Origin: Flaveria trinervia
Lineage: Eukaryota > Streptophyta > Magnoliopsida > Asterales > Asteraceae
DNA length: 64,000 nucleotides
NCBI GenBank assembly: GCA_025506515.1
Contig: CM046444.1
Coordinates: forward strand, 119,288,930-119,352,929
Direction of reading: 5' to 3'
The first letter of the stretch is position 1; each line of letters begins with the position of its first letter. This document shows, in pieces, positions 1 to 11,152 of this stretch. The notes beneath the pieces are model-generated. The model was given only the letters and a program-made list of their open reading frames with translations. It did not search any database and was not told where the DNA came from. The translations under genes and the position numbers were made by a program.

Positions 1-2765
1 ACACCAAATTCATACACTTGATCTGAAGCACCACCGAACCACCACCATCGTTACAACAATCAATGAAACGATTTAATGAAGATGAAGTCACTGTAAACGA
101 ATAGTTTTGCTGCCTTCTTGAACGAAAAGTCCTTGTTAGATTGTTTTTTATTTGACAAACAAATTGTTTATAATTTTGTTGAATTATATGTTTTGATTTG
201 TTTATAGGCATGTTGGCTTTGTAAATTGTATTTGTAATGACCCTTGCAAGTTGCAATTAGAAAAGTACCTCAATAAAACCCAGTAGAATAAAATTTGGTT
301 GGCTGTGGGCTGTCCACTAGAAAAGTAAATCCGATAAGCCCATTAAATCCAACCCAAATAACTGGCCCATTCTAAATACACTAAATATCCTGTCGTATAA
401 AATATTATGAGATATATTTTGTTTTCCTGTAATATTTTTTAAAATTTATTGATTTTATAAAACTCTAAATACGACATGCTTGTTTTATGTTTTTGATATA
501 AATTTTATTCACAACTTATGCGTGAAAAATGTAATATGTTTACAATTCCACAACAACGTAATATTCTTAAATTGATATGTATCATTGCTATATCCTTATT
601 TGTACCAACGTTTCCATATAAACTTTATTTAAACTGAGTCATCATAGCACGCAAAGCTGCTAGTATTGGAATGCAAGAAATTATCTGTCACATGTGTCAG
701 CTGTTGTTTATATTACCACAAGTCGGTTTACATTACAACCTCTTGACTTACTCTGCAACGCAACAACTTACTTTAATGGACTTAATAAGGTTAGTGTTGT
801 TAAATGGAACTGGTTTGATGGATCAACCCGGCCAACATGAATCTCAAAACTTTACATGAGCCCAAACACAAAAACCAAGTTAAGACCCAAAAACTCAAAC
901 ATGATCGACTTGTGTATTCAGATAATCATATATTCGTCAAAGGTTTTTAATTTTTTTCATATTAAAACTCTAAAAATTATAAATTACATAAAACACATAC
1001 CTATGCTTTTTCACGTACTTATTCTTTAAAATTTTAAATGCGAACAAAATATATTCAACACCTAAAGTTTATTTACAAAACAAATGTGTCAAGTTACAAA
1101 CTCGCAAGTTGACTCGATCCATCCCGTTTAACTTAATTTGTTCCCCGGGTTTGACCTAAAATTAACTTAACCGGTTTTGTCGAAACCAAAACCTACTAAT
1201 TAATTCATGTTTAGTTCGTCTCATATTTTGTAAGTTTAGTGAGAAGCAACCATTTGGTATTGGACGGAATAGTTGGTTCTTACAACATTTTAATTCACAT
1301 TCAAATGTGGTAGAACAGTTTCATATGTGTTACTAAGTGTTTGATATGAATCAAAAAATAATCAGTATAACATTTCAAAATTTTGAAAAGTTACCAGCTT
1401 TCCAATTCATTAAAATCAATTTAGCATCCTCACACCCACACATCGCCTTTTAGGTGTGTGATCTTACAAACATTCTTACCTATAAATCCTAATCAATTAA
1501 GTTTCATCTTCATCTTATTAGGGATTTGTTCAAAAATCCCAAAATTTATTCGATTTGAATACTTAACTTTCATTATCGACACCACATTCACTTTTTAACT
1601 TGTTGTGAGTCTTTTGTGTAAGTTATGTATTGTGAATACGTGTAATTACATGTGTCTAAAGTTAGTGAAAAATTAGCGTTGTAATATCGTTTTCATTATA
1701 TGTGGATTAGGGTTATTTAGGTAATTAAGATAGCTTTAGTTCATTTAAGAAAAAGAGAGGTGAGAAAAAAGATGGCCCATATCAAGATTGTCCCTTTAAG
1801 ATTTTCGAATAAAGCCACTAATGATGCAAAACGTGATAAAGTTGGTTTGTACACTTTACTAAAAAAGGAAAGAAATGCAGCTAATGTGATTTAATTTGTG
1901 TGGTTTTAAGATTAAGATTCCTTTGATGACAACCCATGGTCCACTACAAAATGAAAAATTAAAAATCAAAAATGAAGAGGACTTTGTGAGGTGTGGTTAA
2001 TTAACAAGTAAGAGTCTAATCCATGTGAAAATGACCCTATAATATCAGATTAATATAAATTATTCTGAAAGTTAATTAATTATTTGGAGATAATATCAAA
2101 TTAAATATCACATCTTTGAAAGGTGATGTCAAAGGTCGTTTTATGTAAACCATATCACTAAAAATTCATTTTTCTGATCTTGATTTTTATTGGTGTGAAC
2201 TGATTATTGAATATACAACTGAAAATGACTTTATCGATCTAACATTGTACCAGTTGTTTTTTCCTAGTGACGTTTTCTTTCTTTTCTTATCAGGAATTTT
2301 GCGAATTTAACAAGTGAAAAACAATACATCCAAAATTGTTAGTGGCATTTCTTTTGTTCATCAAATCCTTTTCAATCTTTCTAACTTGAAAGTATGTAAA
2401 AGGCAATGACATAAAGGGTTTAAAAGGAATGGGTCTTTCTCACCCTATTTTGTCCATTTTATTATCTTGATCATGTAAAGATCAAGAGTAAACCTAATAA
2501 CCAAACGAGTCTTCTACTTAAAATTAGTTATGTAATGAACGTAATACATTTATGTGTAATTCATATATATTATGGTTGTTTTTTAAAACGGACCAAAAGG
2601 AATCCATCATGTGATATACATAGAGAATGATTGTATGATATGTAAACTACCTCTACATATTCATATTACATAAATTAGTTAAGTACATATGTATAAAAGT
2701 TTAAACATCATTCTTACCTTTTAGGGTTTTCTTAGTAACCAATGCAAAAGAAGATGTAGATGACT
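1..2765. other. Intergenic AT-rich DNA, no gene recognised
   Basis: Only short, low-complexity reading frames occur here, without recognisable protein motifs. The stretch from about 2,400 to 2,765 lies directly 3' of the minus-strand NAC gene and probably holds its 3' untranslated region and polyadenylation signals, but no single site stands out. Confidence 0.5.
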
Positions 2766-4056
2766 TTAAGAGTACCAATTCATCCCCTGCAACTGATACG
2801 GATGCCGAAAAACGCCATCTTCAATCGACCCCAACATTGCTTGTTGCTGCAGTTGTGGCGTTTGTGGTAGCTGACTCAGTAAACTCGCAATCGAACCACC
2901 GTTTTCCTCGGTGGTTCTGTTGGCCATAACACTAATATCACTGTTACTCTCCCCCGTGAGGAACCGCTTAGTGTATGCCGACGATGAGTTGCCGCCAGCG
3001 GCAGCTTCGTCGTTCCAAAACAGACCCGAGAGTGACCTCTTCACAGGTAAGAGATTAGATATGTTGGTGGTATTGTTGGTGTCAGTTTCGCTTGTGTTCA
3101 TTCTAACATCAAACAGTAGATTGTGTTCTTGGTTTTCCACCATCGCGTGGTGCCCGCCCGCTAGCGAGATCGACGGAGGTATAGACGATAGCATTCCCGT
3201 CATTTTGTGGTGATCGCATCCGTCGCTATCCATCGGCCTCTGCATATTGTTCTTCTTGTAGATTCGACACAACACCCAATCATCTAACTGCAAATTTATT
3301 CATTGCATGACTATCAAAATCACATCACATTGACATTAATCTACACACAGGTATTATTTGTTGTTAAAACAATACCTGTCGTCGGACACCCTCTCACTCT
3401 CTGTATCAGACGAAGAGAGAGGGTGTTCAAAGCAAAAAGTTATTATTATTCAATAATATCATCCTTACCCTTAGTGAACCTTTTTGTTTGGTGGGATCAG
3501 ACCCATGGGGTTTACTGATGGTTTTTCCGTCAGTAAGTCGATATTCATGCATGATCCAATTCGTTTTAACCCCTTTTGGTGGTTTACCACCGTAAAACAC
3601 CAGTGCTTTCTTCACACCAACTTTCTGCGTACCACCGGAAGTCAACACGGTTTATCGGTTCCGGTGGCTTTCCAATACCCCGAATTCGCAGCCCGGTTTG
3701 GCCGAGCACCATTCGGGTACTTCGGTCCCTCGGGCTAAAGAAGTACCACTCTTGCTCCCCAAACGTAGCCTTAGCTAAAAAACACACAATTAATTAATTA
3801 ACATTCAACACCAACAAATCAAACAATTGAACCGATTTATCGAATCAAACATTATGTTATGACGTATACTCACGGGGAGTTCCCACGGGTCGAACTTGTA
3901 GAGGTCGATCTCGGCGATAATGGCCACCGGAAGAGGTGCAGCGGCTACCCTTTTCTTGAGGTAGTGAACCACCAGCTCTTCGTCGGTCGGGTGAAAGCGA
4001 AACCCGGGCGGCAGCTGCGGTAGCTGAGAGCCCGTCGATGAATCGGTGCTCTCCAT
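2766..4056 (-). CDS. NAC transcription factor, NAM/NOR-type (three exons; frame broken by single missing bases)
   Basis: A NAC-family DNA-binding transcription factor, expected in the nucleus. Exons on the minus strand are 4056-3874 (possibly to 3870), 3774-3469 and 3287-2766. Exon 1 carries subdomain A (LPPGFRFHPTDEELVVHYL) and ends in DLYKFDPWELP. Exon 2 carries the EWYFFSPRDRKYPNG, GYWKATGTDKPV, VGVKKALVFY and TNWIMHEYRL blocks. Exon 3 begins LDDWVLCRIYKKNN and ends with the family tail YQLQGMNWYS. The start MESTDSS matches this subfamily; the upstream in-frame codon at 4065 is TTG, so it is not used. The N-terminus, the LLSQLPQTP stretch and the tail resemble tomato NOR and Arabidopsis NARS1/NAC2 (ANAC056) and NAM (ANAC018), which act in ripening, senescence or seed-coat development. 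Exon 2 needs two frame changes (near 3723 and 3648), and the exon-1 donor also lacks one base relative to the usual phase. The intended length is about 337 aa. Sequence error or a pseudogene are both possible. Confidence 0.85.
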
Positions 4057-4152
4057 GATCAACAAGATCAGTTTGATTATTATTGAGTTAGGGGTTGATC
4101 AAGAACTCAAGAAGATGAGAACATCAGTGTGTTTAGGAAGAGGATGTTTATG

Positions 4153-4185
4153 TTTATATGAGTGTAGGACCATGGTATTAATATA
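4153..4185 (-). promoter_or_regulatory. TATA-like elements upstream of the NOR-type NAC gene
   Basis: On the minus strand a TATAAA-type motif lies at 4158-4153, about 100 bp before the start codon, and a second AT motif (TATATTAATA) at 4185-4176. Either spacing suits a plant core promoter. Assignment is by position and consensus only. Confidence 0.4.
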
Positions 4186-4200
4186 GGGTGAACCGTACAG

Positions 4201-4225
4201 AACCAACGGTCACACACCGTTGGTT
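4201..4225. promoter_or_regulatory. Perfect inverted repeat with MYB/MSA-like cores in the NAC promoter
   Basis: AACCAACGGT and ACCGTTGGTT form 10-bp perfect arms around a 5-base spacer (CACAC). Each arm contains CCAACGG, close to the mitosis-specific activator core bound by three-repeat MYB proteins and to general plant MYB sites. It sits about 145-170 bp upstream of the NAC start codon. Function is inferred. Confidence 0.45.
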
Positions 4226-4254
4226 TTAGTAGTATGATTTCGCTTGTGTAGACG

Positions 4255-4301
4255 TCGTTGTTGTAGCAACAGTAAGGTTCGTTGTTGTAGCAACAGTAAG
4301 G
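4255..4301. repeat. Tandem repeat, about 24 bp x 2, in the NAC promoter
   Basis: The unit CGTTGTTGTAGCAACAGTAA occurs twice in direct succession, followed by a partial third GTTGTTG. Each unit holds a small GTTG...CAAC dyad. Confidence 0.7.
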
Positions 4302-6298
4302 TTGTTGTTACGTAACTCGTACGTTATAAACTCGAGTTGTAAATATAGTTTAATCTAAATTAATAAAAAAATACAGAGGGAAATATGTACATTAACCCAA
4401 CGTGACTGACATCGACCCTTAGACTTCACGTTTACAAGAGACTCATGCATCGAGTTTGCTGATACCACGTTATTCCGGTGGGTATAATAGTCATTTACTA
4501 CTCAAAGATATCATACGTGGTTTCGATGCTTCGCATCAAACCAAATAATTTGATTGGTCCGTTGAAATAAAGAGGAAATCACATAAATTATTGTTTTGAT
4601 ATATTTTTTTTCATAAATGATTATTTAGACTTATAACTTATCAGAGCATAATTATTTGACTATTTTTAAATTAATACACTTAAGCTTGTAATCTCGATTT
4701 CACCCTATTAACAAACAACAACTGCCATGCACTTATACGATGATGTGTGATAATGAAAAATAATATTTTTCCGTAAAGTTTCTAAGTCTAAAATAAGAAG
4801 ATGACATTTCAACCAATAAAGATAACATTTGATGGAATCAACGTTGTAATTTATATAATAAAAAGCCTCGATAGTTATGCTTTATAAAATAATCTTTCTG
4901 AGTGATTTTTCATGTAAAAATCATTATAATAAAATATTTTTAAGAATGTTTTATATATAATTGAAGTCTTAATGAAAACAGTAAGAAATCATCGTATTGA
5001 CTTGCTGACCCCACAATAGCACATAGATGAATAACATGATCGTTAGAAGAAGCATTTCATATGTGAAATTTATAAAAACAACTTTAAAAACAAAACTTCT
5101 AAATATGAAATAATTTAACTCTTTTAAAAGAAAACAACATTGGTTTTGACCAAGCCGTTCCTACATACACAATAGAGATAATTGTTTAAAAATAAAAAGT
5201 GGTGATGTTTTTTTAATGTTTTTGAGTCTAAATTTTGGTTGAGTTATGGTGTTTTTGAAATATATGGGTTTACGTGTTTTGATGTTTTTAAGTCTTCTTA
5301 TTGTGAACTTAAAATAAATAAAAAACAAACGCTTTAACTTTTGATGACCAACAGCATTGGACCGTCGCGGTGAGATGACTTCCAGTCTAACCAGGCTGGT
5401 TCATTCCATATATTAAAACAATGAAATATATAATACAAAACTATGTTATACTATATATTAGGCCACATGATTAATTATATGTATTATCTAACATATATAT
5501 ACAAATTAAGATTCTAAAATAAAATGTGTGTTTGGAGATTTTAGGAAGGAGAAAAGAATGAACCGACCGTCTAACCTTATTTTCCCTCTCACACATATCT
5601 CATATGTAACAGAATCAGGCATAGTCACTAATTGCATGATCCTTAAACATGTGACCAAACACATGCATGTTAAATAATCTGTTTTACATAATTATCCCTT
5701 TTATCACACGTAATCCTTTCAATTAAATGTTTGGTATATGACATAATTCATGCCAAAATCCCTAATTCTAGGCATCCACACATTTTATTAAACTCAGAAA
5801 TAATAAATAACTTTTGTTAGAGTTTCATGAAAACTCATTTTTAACTCAAAATGTGATATCCTTATATTGGTTAAATTCAACCTTGTGGTGTAACCCAAAT
5901 TCTGGTTAGTAACATATTACTTTTTAACCAAGGTTTCTTGAATCTAAGATGGACCAATATAAGATAAAATACGGTAAGTAGTTAGTTAGATTTACGGGGC
6001 CAAAAGTGTAAATTTTTGTATAGACAACATATTATGAGCGTTTATCGATTTGTTTAGTTTATTTGATTCGGTTATTAAGTTTTGAAATATTTTCAGACAT
6101 AACTGTAAACTGAACCACGCTAGAAGTATGGCTAACCAATTGAATTCAATTGCATTCAATCTAGTTAGGATTTGGTTTAAAATGAAAAAACCGAATTCAA
6201 CCGGGAAAAACCGAATTCACCGTTTGTTTAAATGTTATTACCTTTAGATTAATTATATGAGAATTACTATTCATAAACATTCTTAAAATAAATAAATA

Positions 6299-6347
<49 letters not shown>

Positions 6348-8494
6348 ATATATATATAATATAATTATTAAAGTCTTGAATTGTTAACAAACACATTTGC
6401 TATAAATATAACTAGGCGACTTTGACTTTTTAAAAAACAATTTGAGATTGAGTTTTAATAAATTGAAGTTGGACTAGCATACAAAATCTTAGTTATTGAG
6501 CTTAAACAAAACCACTTTATGATACGTGGTTTTGAAAGTTGAGCTAAACTTACAATTAAAAAAAATATAAATTATAACATAACTGAAATCGGCTAAATCA
6601 TTTAAACTGAATTAACCGAGTTCAAAAATTACATATAACCAAAAACTCCAATTTGATTTCGGTTACGAACCAAACTGAAAACAAAATTCATAAGTCGGTG
6701 GGTTTTTTTAGGTTATGAATTCAGTTTCTTCACACCCCAACAACATATTTTGGTATTTTCACACCCTTATCTGATTTTGAGGACGTTAAATTAATGAATC
6801 CAGACTCGACGGGAGAACCCAAAACAATTAGAAAAGGGGCATTCAGGTATGGGAATAATTTGAAAATATTTTACGAGCTTAGAACAATTATAACATTAGG
6901 CAATACCCACCCAAATTAAAAATATATAATAAACATTATGTTAAAGATGTAAAATTTAGGAACTATTAAAGTTATAAAAACTCATAGAAATATAGTTGAA
7001 CACTCTATATGTCAAGTAAGATCTAAAGATGAACTTAAGATAGGATTTCGGTAACAAACGTTTGTTAATTTTATAATCATGTATGCAACATAAGACTATT
7101 AGCAACTATACCCCAAAACATAAAACCCGATAAGTATTAAGTGACTAGTATGAACAAAATATTATAATCATGTATGCGACATAGTTTATTAGAACGCGTC
7201 ACATACCTAACTTATTGTCATCTGTCAGACTTATCAAAGTCAACAACAACTCATTATAGCACTAACACTTATTGTGATTCTTTTAAAGGATAAAAGAAAT
7301 TATAGTTAGAAGAAACGTGTAAAAATGTGTAAACATTTCCTTAAATTTCGTCGGCAATTGTTTATTTCAAATATTAAAATAGGATGAATATTTAACCTGT
7401 TCACACCTTATACTATAATTAGGTGTCATTCTCTTCCATTTTTGTAAATTGAAAACGAAGGTTGTGAATATAGCAAAATCCATAGACTAATTACAATCAA
7501 TGAAAAGAAGGATGATTAATTAAGCGACCTAATTCTGTTTTAATCTTATTTGGTAATAAGGTAATGTGAAGGCAGGTGGGGTAGGGTTGCTTTCACTAAT
7601 CACCTTTCAGTTACTATTTTATTTCATTTATAGTGTATATCTAATTCATTATTAAGTATTAACACCTTAAGTATTTACTTTAATCCTTAATTTGAACCGA
7701 AGATCGGCTTTTAGTCTCTATCAAATGGTGCCAGCAATGAGAATATTGTTTGTAGTTTGCATTTTGTTTTAAGTCAAAGGTTAAAATCACTACTGAAAAA
7801 TATAAATATTATATATGGAATTGTATATTTTTCACTTTATACATACCTTATTTATTCTATCAAATGAATATACTTTACCTTGTTATGATTTTGATTTAGG
7901 ATTTAGGGAGGTTTGATAAAGAGTATAATTAGAAAGGTATGATAAAGCATAATGTAAGTATGATTTATTTTTATTAAAACCATTGCATTAATCATATTAC
8001 CATCGAAGAGATAGTGCGCTTAGTATACATTTCTTGATTATTTTGTCTTCATTTGTGATCTTAGAAACAAAATCACACCGCAAAAATATAAATCATGTTT
8101 TTATTCTTTTGTTTTTACTTTACGTGTTGGTGTTCTTGTTTTTGAATGTGTTTACACAAGACTATATAGGTTTCGTAGTTTTTAATGTTTTCGGATATCT
8201 TTTTTAAATTATGTATATTCACTTTTGGTAATACTTTTGAATTCTCAACTGGATAATTTAAAGACAAAACAAAAACAAGTTTTATAATTTTGTTTTATGA
8301 AAAATACGTATCAAAAATAGACCAAAGATTTTTGTTTTATAGTTGGAGAACCGTCACATTACATAGACGCGTGGGTTCTGCGGCTTTACGTCTATTTTCG
8401 TCAGATTGTATTTTTCTATTTTTTACTACGAGTTTTTTCAGTGTTGGTAATCGCTAATAGTGGTGTACATTGATGCTACTTGATATGATATTAT
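4302..8494. other. AT-rich intergenic region, no gene recognised
   Basis: No reading frame has convincing coding character. The region includes scattered AT-rich simple sequence and a long (TA)n tract, listed separately. Confidence 0.5.
6301..6362. repeat. (TA)n microsatellite
   Basis: About 60 bp of almost uninterrupted TA dinucleotides, with one TTA interruption that splits the tract. Confidence 0.95.
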
Positions 8495-8544
8495 CCTTTA
8501 CACGGTTTTACGCTCCCGACGCAACAGAGAGGGCTTAATACTAG
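8495..8544 (+). mobile_element. Probable Helitron 3' terminus
   Basis: A GC-rich, partly self-complementary stretch (CTCCCGACGC...GAGAGGG) is followed by CTTAATACTAG and then T. Helitrons end with a short hairpin, a few bases and CTRR, and insert between A and T. The same GAGGGCTTAATACTAGTT end occurs on the minus strand near 63,422, so this is a repeated family end. The other end of the element was not found. Confidence 0.45.
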
Positions 8545-9092
8545 TTTAACCTAATAATAAAAGAAAACTATATAAATTATTTAATATTTAGTTAAAGACA
8601 ACAAAAATGTTAACATATGTTAAAGAAGAGTACAAATGATTTTAAAAATAATAGTTCAAAACTTCAATTATGTATCTGAATGGCCCATTTGAGTTTCATG
8701 ATTTGGGCTAGAATGGGCTCAGGGTCATGACGGTGAAAATGGGACCTACAGAAAGCCCAAAGAAGCCCAAATTTCTGTGTAATCAACACCGGAGAAAGGT
8801 ATATTTTAATGAAGATAAGGATTTGAGAATTGAGATTGCAGATGACGATGACGATGGCTATGGCGATGAAGATGAAGATGAATTCGTTGGGTTTCACAAG
8901 CTTTCACTCGTTAAATTCATCTGTAAATGACCCATGACTTTTCTGTCCATAGTACATCTATCATATCATTATCTGTATCACCACTTTTACGAATCGTTTC
9001 CTCAATAATAATATCTTTCAGGAGTCAAACCCTAGGCGTTCCAACTTTTGTATCCATAACAAGGTCAATACATATCTGAATTTCTGTTGCAT

Positions 9093-9126
9093 TGTATGTA
9101 TGTATGTATGTATGTATGTATGTATA
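9093..9126. repeat. (GTAT)n microsatellite
   Basis: Eight consecutive GTAT units, in what may be a 5' intron of the gene at 9.8 kb. Confidence 0.9.
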
Positions 9127-9790
9127 TGATTTTGTTGTTTGTTGGTGTTGTAGGGCAACGATCACTCCCAGAACGGCAGCGTTGGTCGTCGGAGAATATG
9201 GAGGAGAAGAAAATTGGTACCAAATTTCAGCTTTATTATCTGTAAATTGCATCTTTTTACTATTTATTTACTTCATTGTTCTTGGTTTAAGATATGTTTA
9301 CTTAGCTATTTTCAAGATTTTGTCCATATGAGGGGTTTTCTGGTTTTGTTAAAAGAAAGGGATTATTAGATCAATTTCAAACCCGATTTTGCTTCATTGG
9401 TGTATGACAATGGAGGATAAACAACTGACTTTTGTCAACTGTTACATTGTTTTAGTGAACAGACTTGAGCAATTGCTGTTAGTAGAAAAACAGACTTAAA
9501 CAAAACTAGTTGTAGACAACAAGATGTGGTAATGCAAGCTTCTGTTTATCCGTTAACACTAATCTTGTTAGCCATTACAAGAGTCTGTCTGTTTTTAAGT
9601 ATTTGAACATAAACTGTAGGGCAAAGGTAGCTGAAACTCAGCTAATGTTGTTGTGTGTGTTACTCTATTATATGATGACAAGCAAAAATTGTGATTATCA
9701 GCAGCATATGAAAGTGAACTTTGTCTGTATCATGTAAAACGTTCGATTCTTTATACTTTCTGGTTGATCATGTAGACAAAAAAAGACGAG

Positions 9791-10122
9791 ATGATTAGAT
9801 ACGCACAGGAAAGAACTCCGTTTGTGGAAGAGCAGGTGAGGGACATATGGGAGACCGAAAACTTGTGGGTTATGACATAGAGAGGTTAAAGCTGTGGGAG
9901 GATAACATTTTTGCGTTTGTCAATAACTTGGCCGCTGAGGCCAATGAGCTTGTGGAACAAAACAAAGATGAGTATGGGGGGAAAAAGAAAGCGATACTTC
10001 ACGCGATAAGCAACAGAATGAATGAAATGGGGTTTTATCGACCCGAGGCATATATGCGAACTGATCCCTTCAAGCATATCACCAAAATGGATACCCATGA
10101 AGATGATGACGATGATGAGTAG
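9791..10122 (+). CDS. Short acidic-tailed plant protein of unknown function (one probable frameshift)
   Basis: I do not recognise this family. The exon begins after a plausible acceptor (TGTAG, ending at 9775). From ATG at 9791 it reads MIRYAQERTPFVEEQVRDIW and on to ...ETENL. It then needs a one-base frame change near 9865 to continue as GYDIERLKLWEDNIFAFVNN and on through a helical, charged region (LAAEANELVEQ, KKKAILHAISNRMNEMGF) to an acidic tail (HEDDDDDE) and stop. Both frames are clean on their own side of the break, and TTGTGGG would be TTGGTGGG if one G had been lost, giving ENLVGYDIE. The alternative is a start at ATG 9847 in the second frame (91 aa). Upstream segments near 8,727-8,930 and 9,150-9,230 may be earlier exons or leader, but I could not join them in frame. 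Confidence 0.5.
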
Positions 10123-10403
10123 ATCCAATCTGATCCAATCGATCAACTTTTGTATCTGTATCTGTATTTTATACTCCTCTAGGCTTTGGCCAGGTCCCCC
10201 GGTTGGGATTTGTTCTAGCTGTAGCTTCTTCATATAGTAATTAATTTGTATGCTAATTTTGTTATGAATCTTTAGTTATGTTAATGCTATAGAGAAGATA
10301 GATTATGAACTCACTAGTAGTGGTGCAGCATCTTTTTATGACTTATTGTTCATGGTTAAAATTTGAATTTGAACCGTAAGAGAATCATCATATCCTTTAG
10401 AGA

Positions 10404-10450
10404 GAGGAGTGATGAGAAGTATGCAGAGGAGTGATGAGAAGTATGCAGAG
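10404..10450. repeat. 22-bp tandem duplication inside a coding-like fragment
   Basis: AGGAGTGATGAGAAGTATGC with two further bases is present twice in direct succession. Confidence 0.75.
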
Positions 10451-10534
10451 AAGTTGCTGAGAGAGGGGAAAGAAAGGATGTTTACTGCAAGTGAAGTTGC
10501 TGAGAGAATCATCAACCCAATAGGCCTCACCTGA
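10430..10534 (+). pseudogene. Coding-like fragment of unknown origin
   Basis: One frame reads SDEKYAEKLLREGKERMFTA and on through SEVAERIINPIGLT to a stop. The composition looks like real protein (regular charge pattern, few rare residues), but there is no start, no flanking exon and no family I can name. The 22-bp duplication at its 5' edge suggests a decayed copy. Confidence 0.3.
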
Positions 10535-10786
10535 TTGTCAAATCGGTTTCACTCTAATCTGGTTCCAACCCAATTCAACCCGTAGAATTGAGTTGGTTTA
10601 TAACCATATTCAATAAAACCAGTTTTAACCCAGTAAGACCTGGACCGAACTGGTTTCAACTTGATTTAAACCCGGTCATTTTCAATCGCTCAAGCTGGTT
10701 TCAACCTGAACTAGTAAAAAAGAACTAGTTTTGACTATTGTTGACTTAACCTGGACCGGTTTCAAAAATTGTTGTTGCAAAGAAAG

Positions 10787-11104
10787 TGATGGAGTTCCTA
10801 ATAGTAGCATCAACAATACAAGGCCTTCAATATTACATGTGTATTCTAGAAGGGGAAAAAAGGGAAATATAGGAAGTGGCTAGGAGTGAAATGTAATTAA
10901 AGAGGGTATTTGTAGTGAGAATAAGGAGAGGTTACGTATACGTGAGTTTGTTAGTAGTTAGTGGCTCTTACTTTTGAGTAGAGAGAGAGGGATATACCTG
11001 GAACCTCTTTTTTGTTCTTCATTTCTCACCATTAACAATTCATCTTTCTCTGTTGGTTAATCATTTGGTTGCATTTCACATCTGTTCCAATTCAATTTCT
11101 ATCA
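10787..11104 (+). repeat. 5' LTR of the gypsy element
   Basis: Begins TGATGGAGTTCC and ends TTTCTATCA. It pairs base for base in length with 15737-16054. Confidence 0.93.
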
Positions 11105-11152
11105 TTGGTCCGACCTGCCCTAGACCTTCCGTGTTCTTCGTTTCTCTTCTTC

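Noticed and set aside
2911..3738. Plus-strand open frames across the first NAC gene (for example 2911-3213, 3484-3738)
   Set aside because: They lie opposite clear NAC exons and have no motifs of their own.
8727..8930. Acidic frame ending in DDDDDGYGDEDEDEF
   Set aside because: The acidic run comes from a GATGAC/GATGAA simple repeat, and it could not be joined in frame to the gene at 9.8 kb, so I do not list it as an exon.
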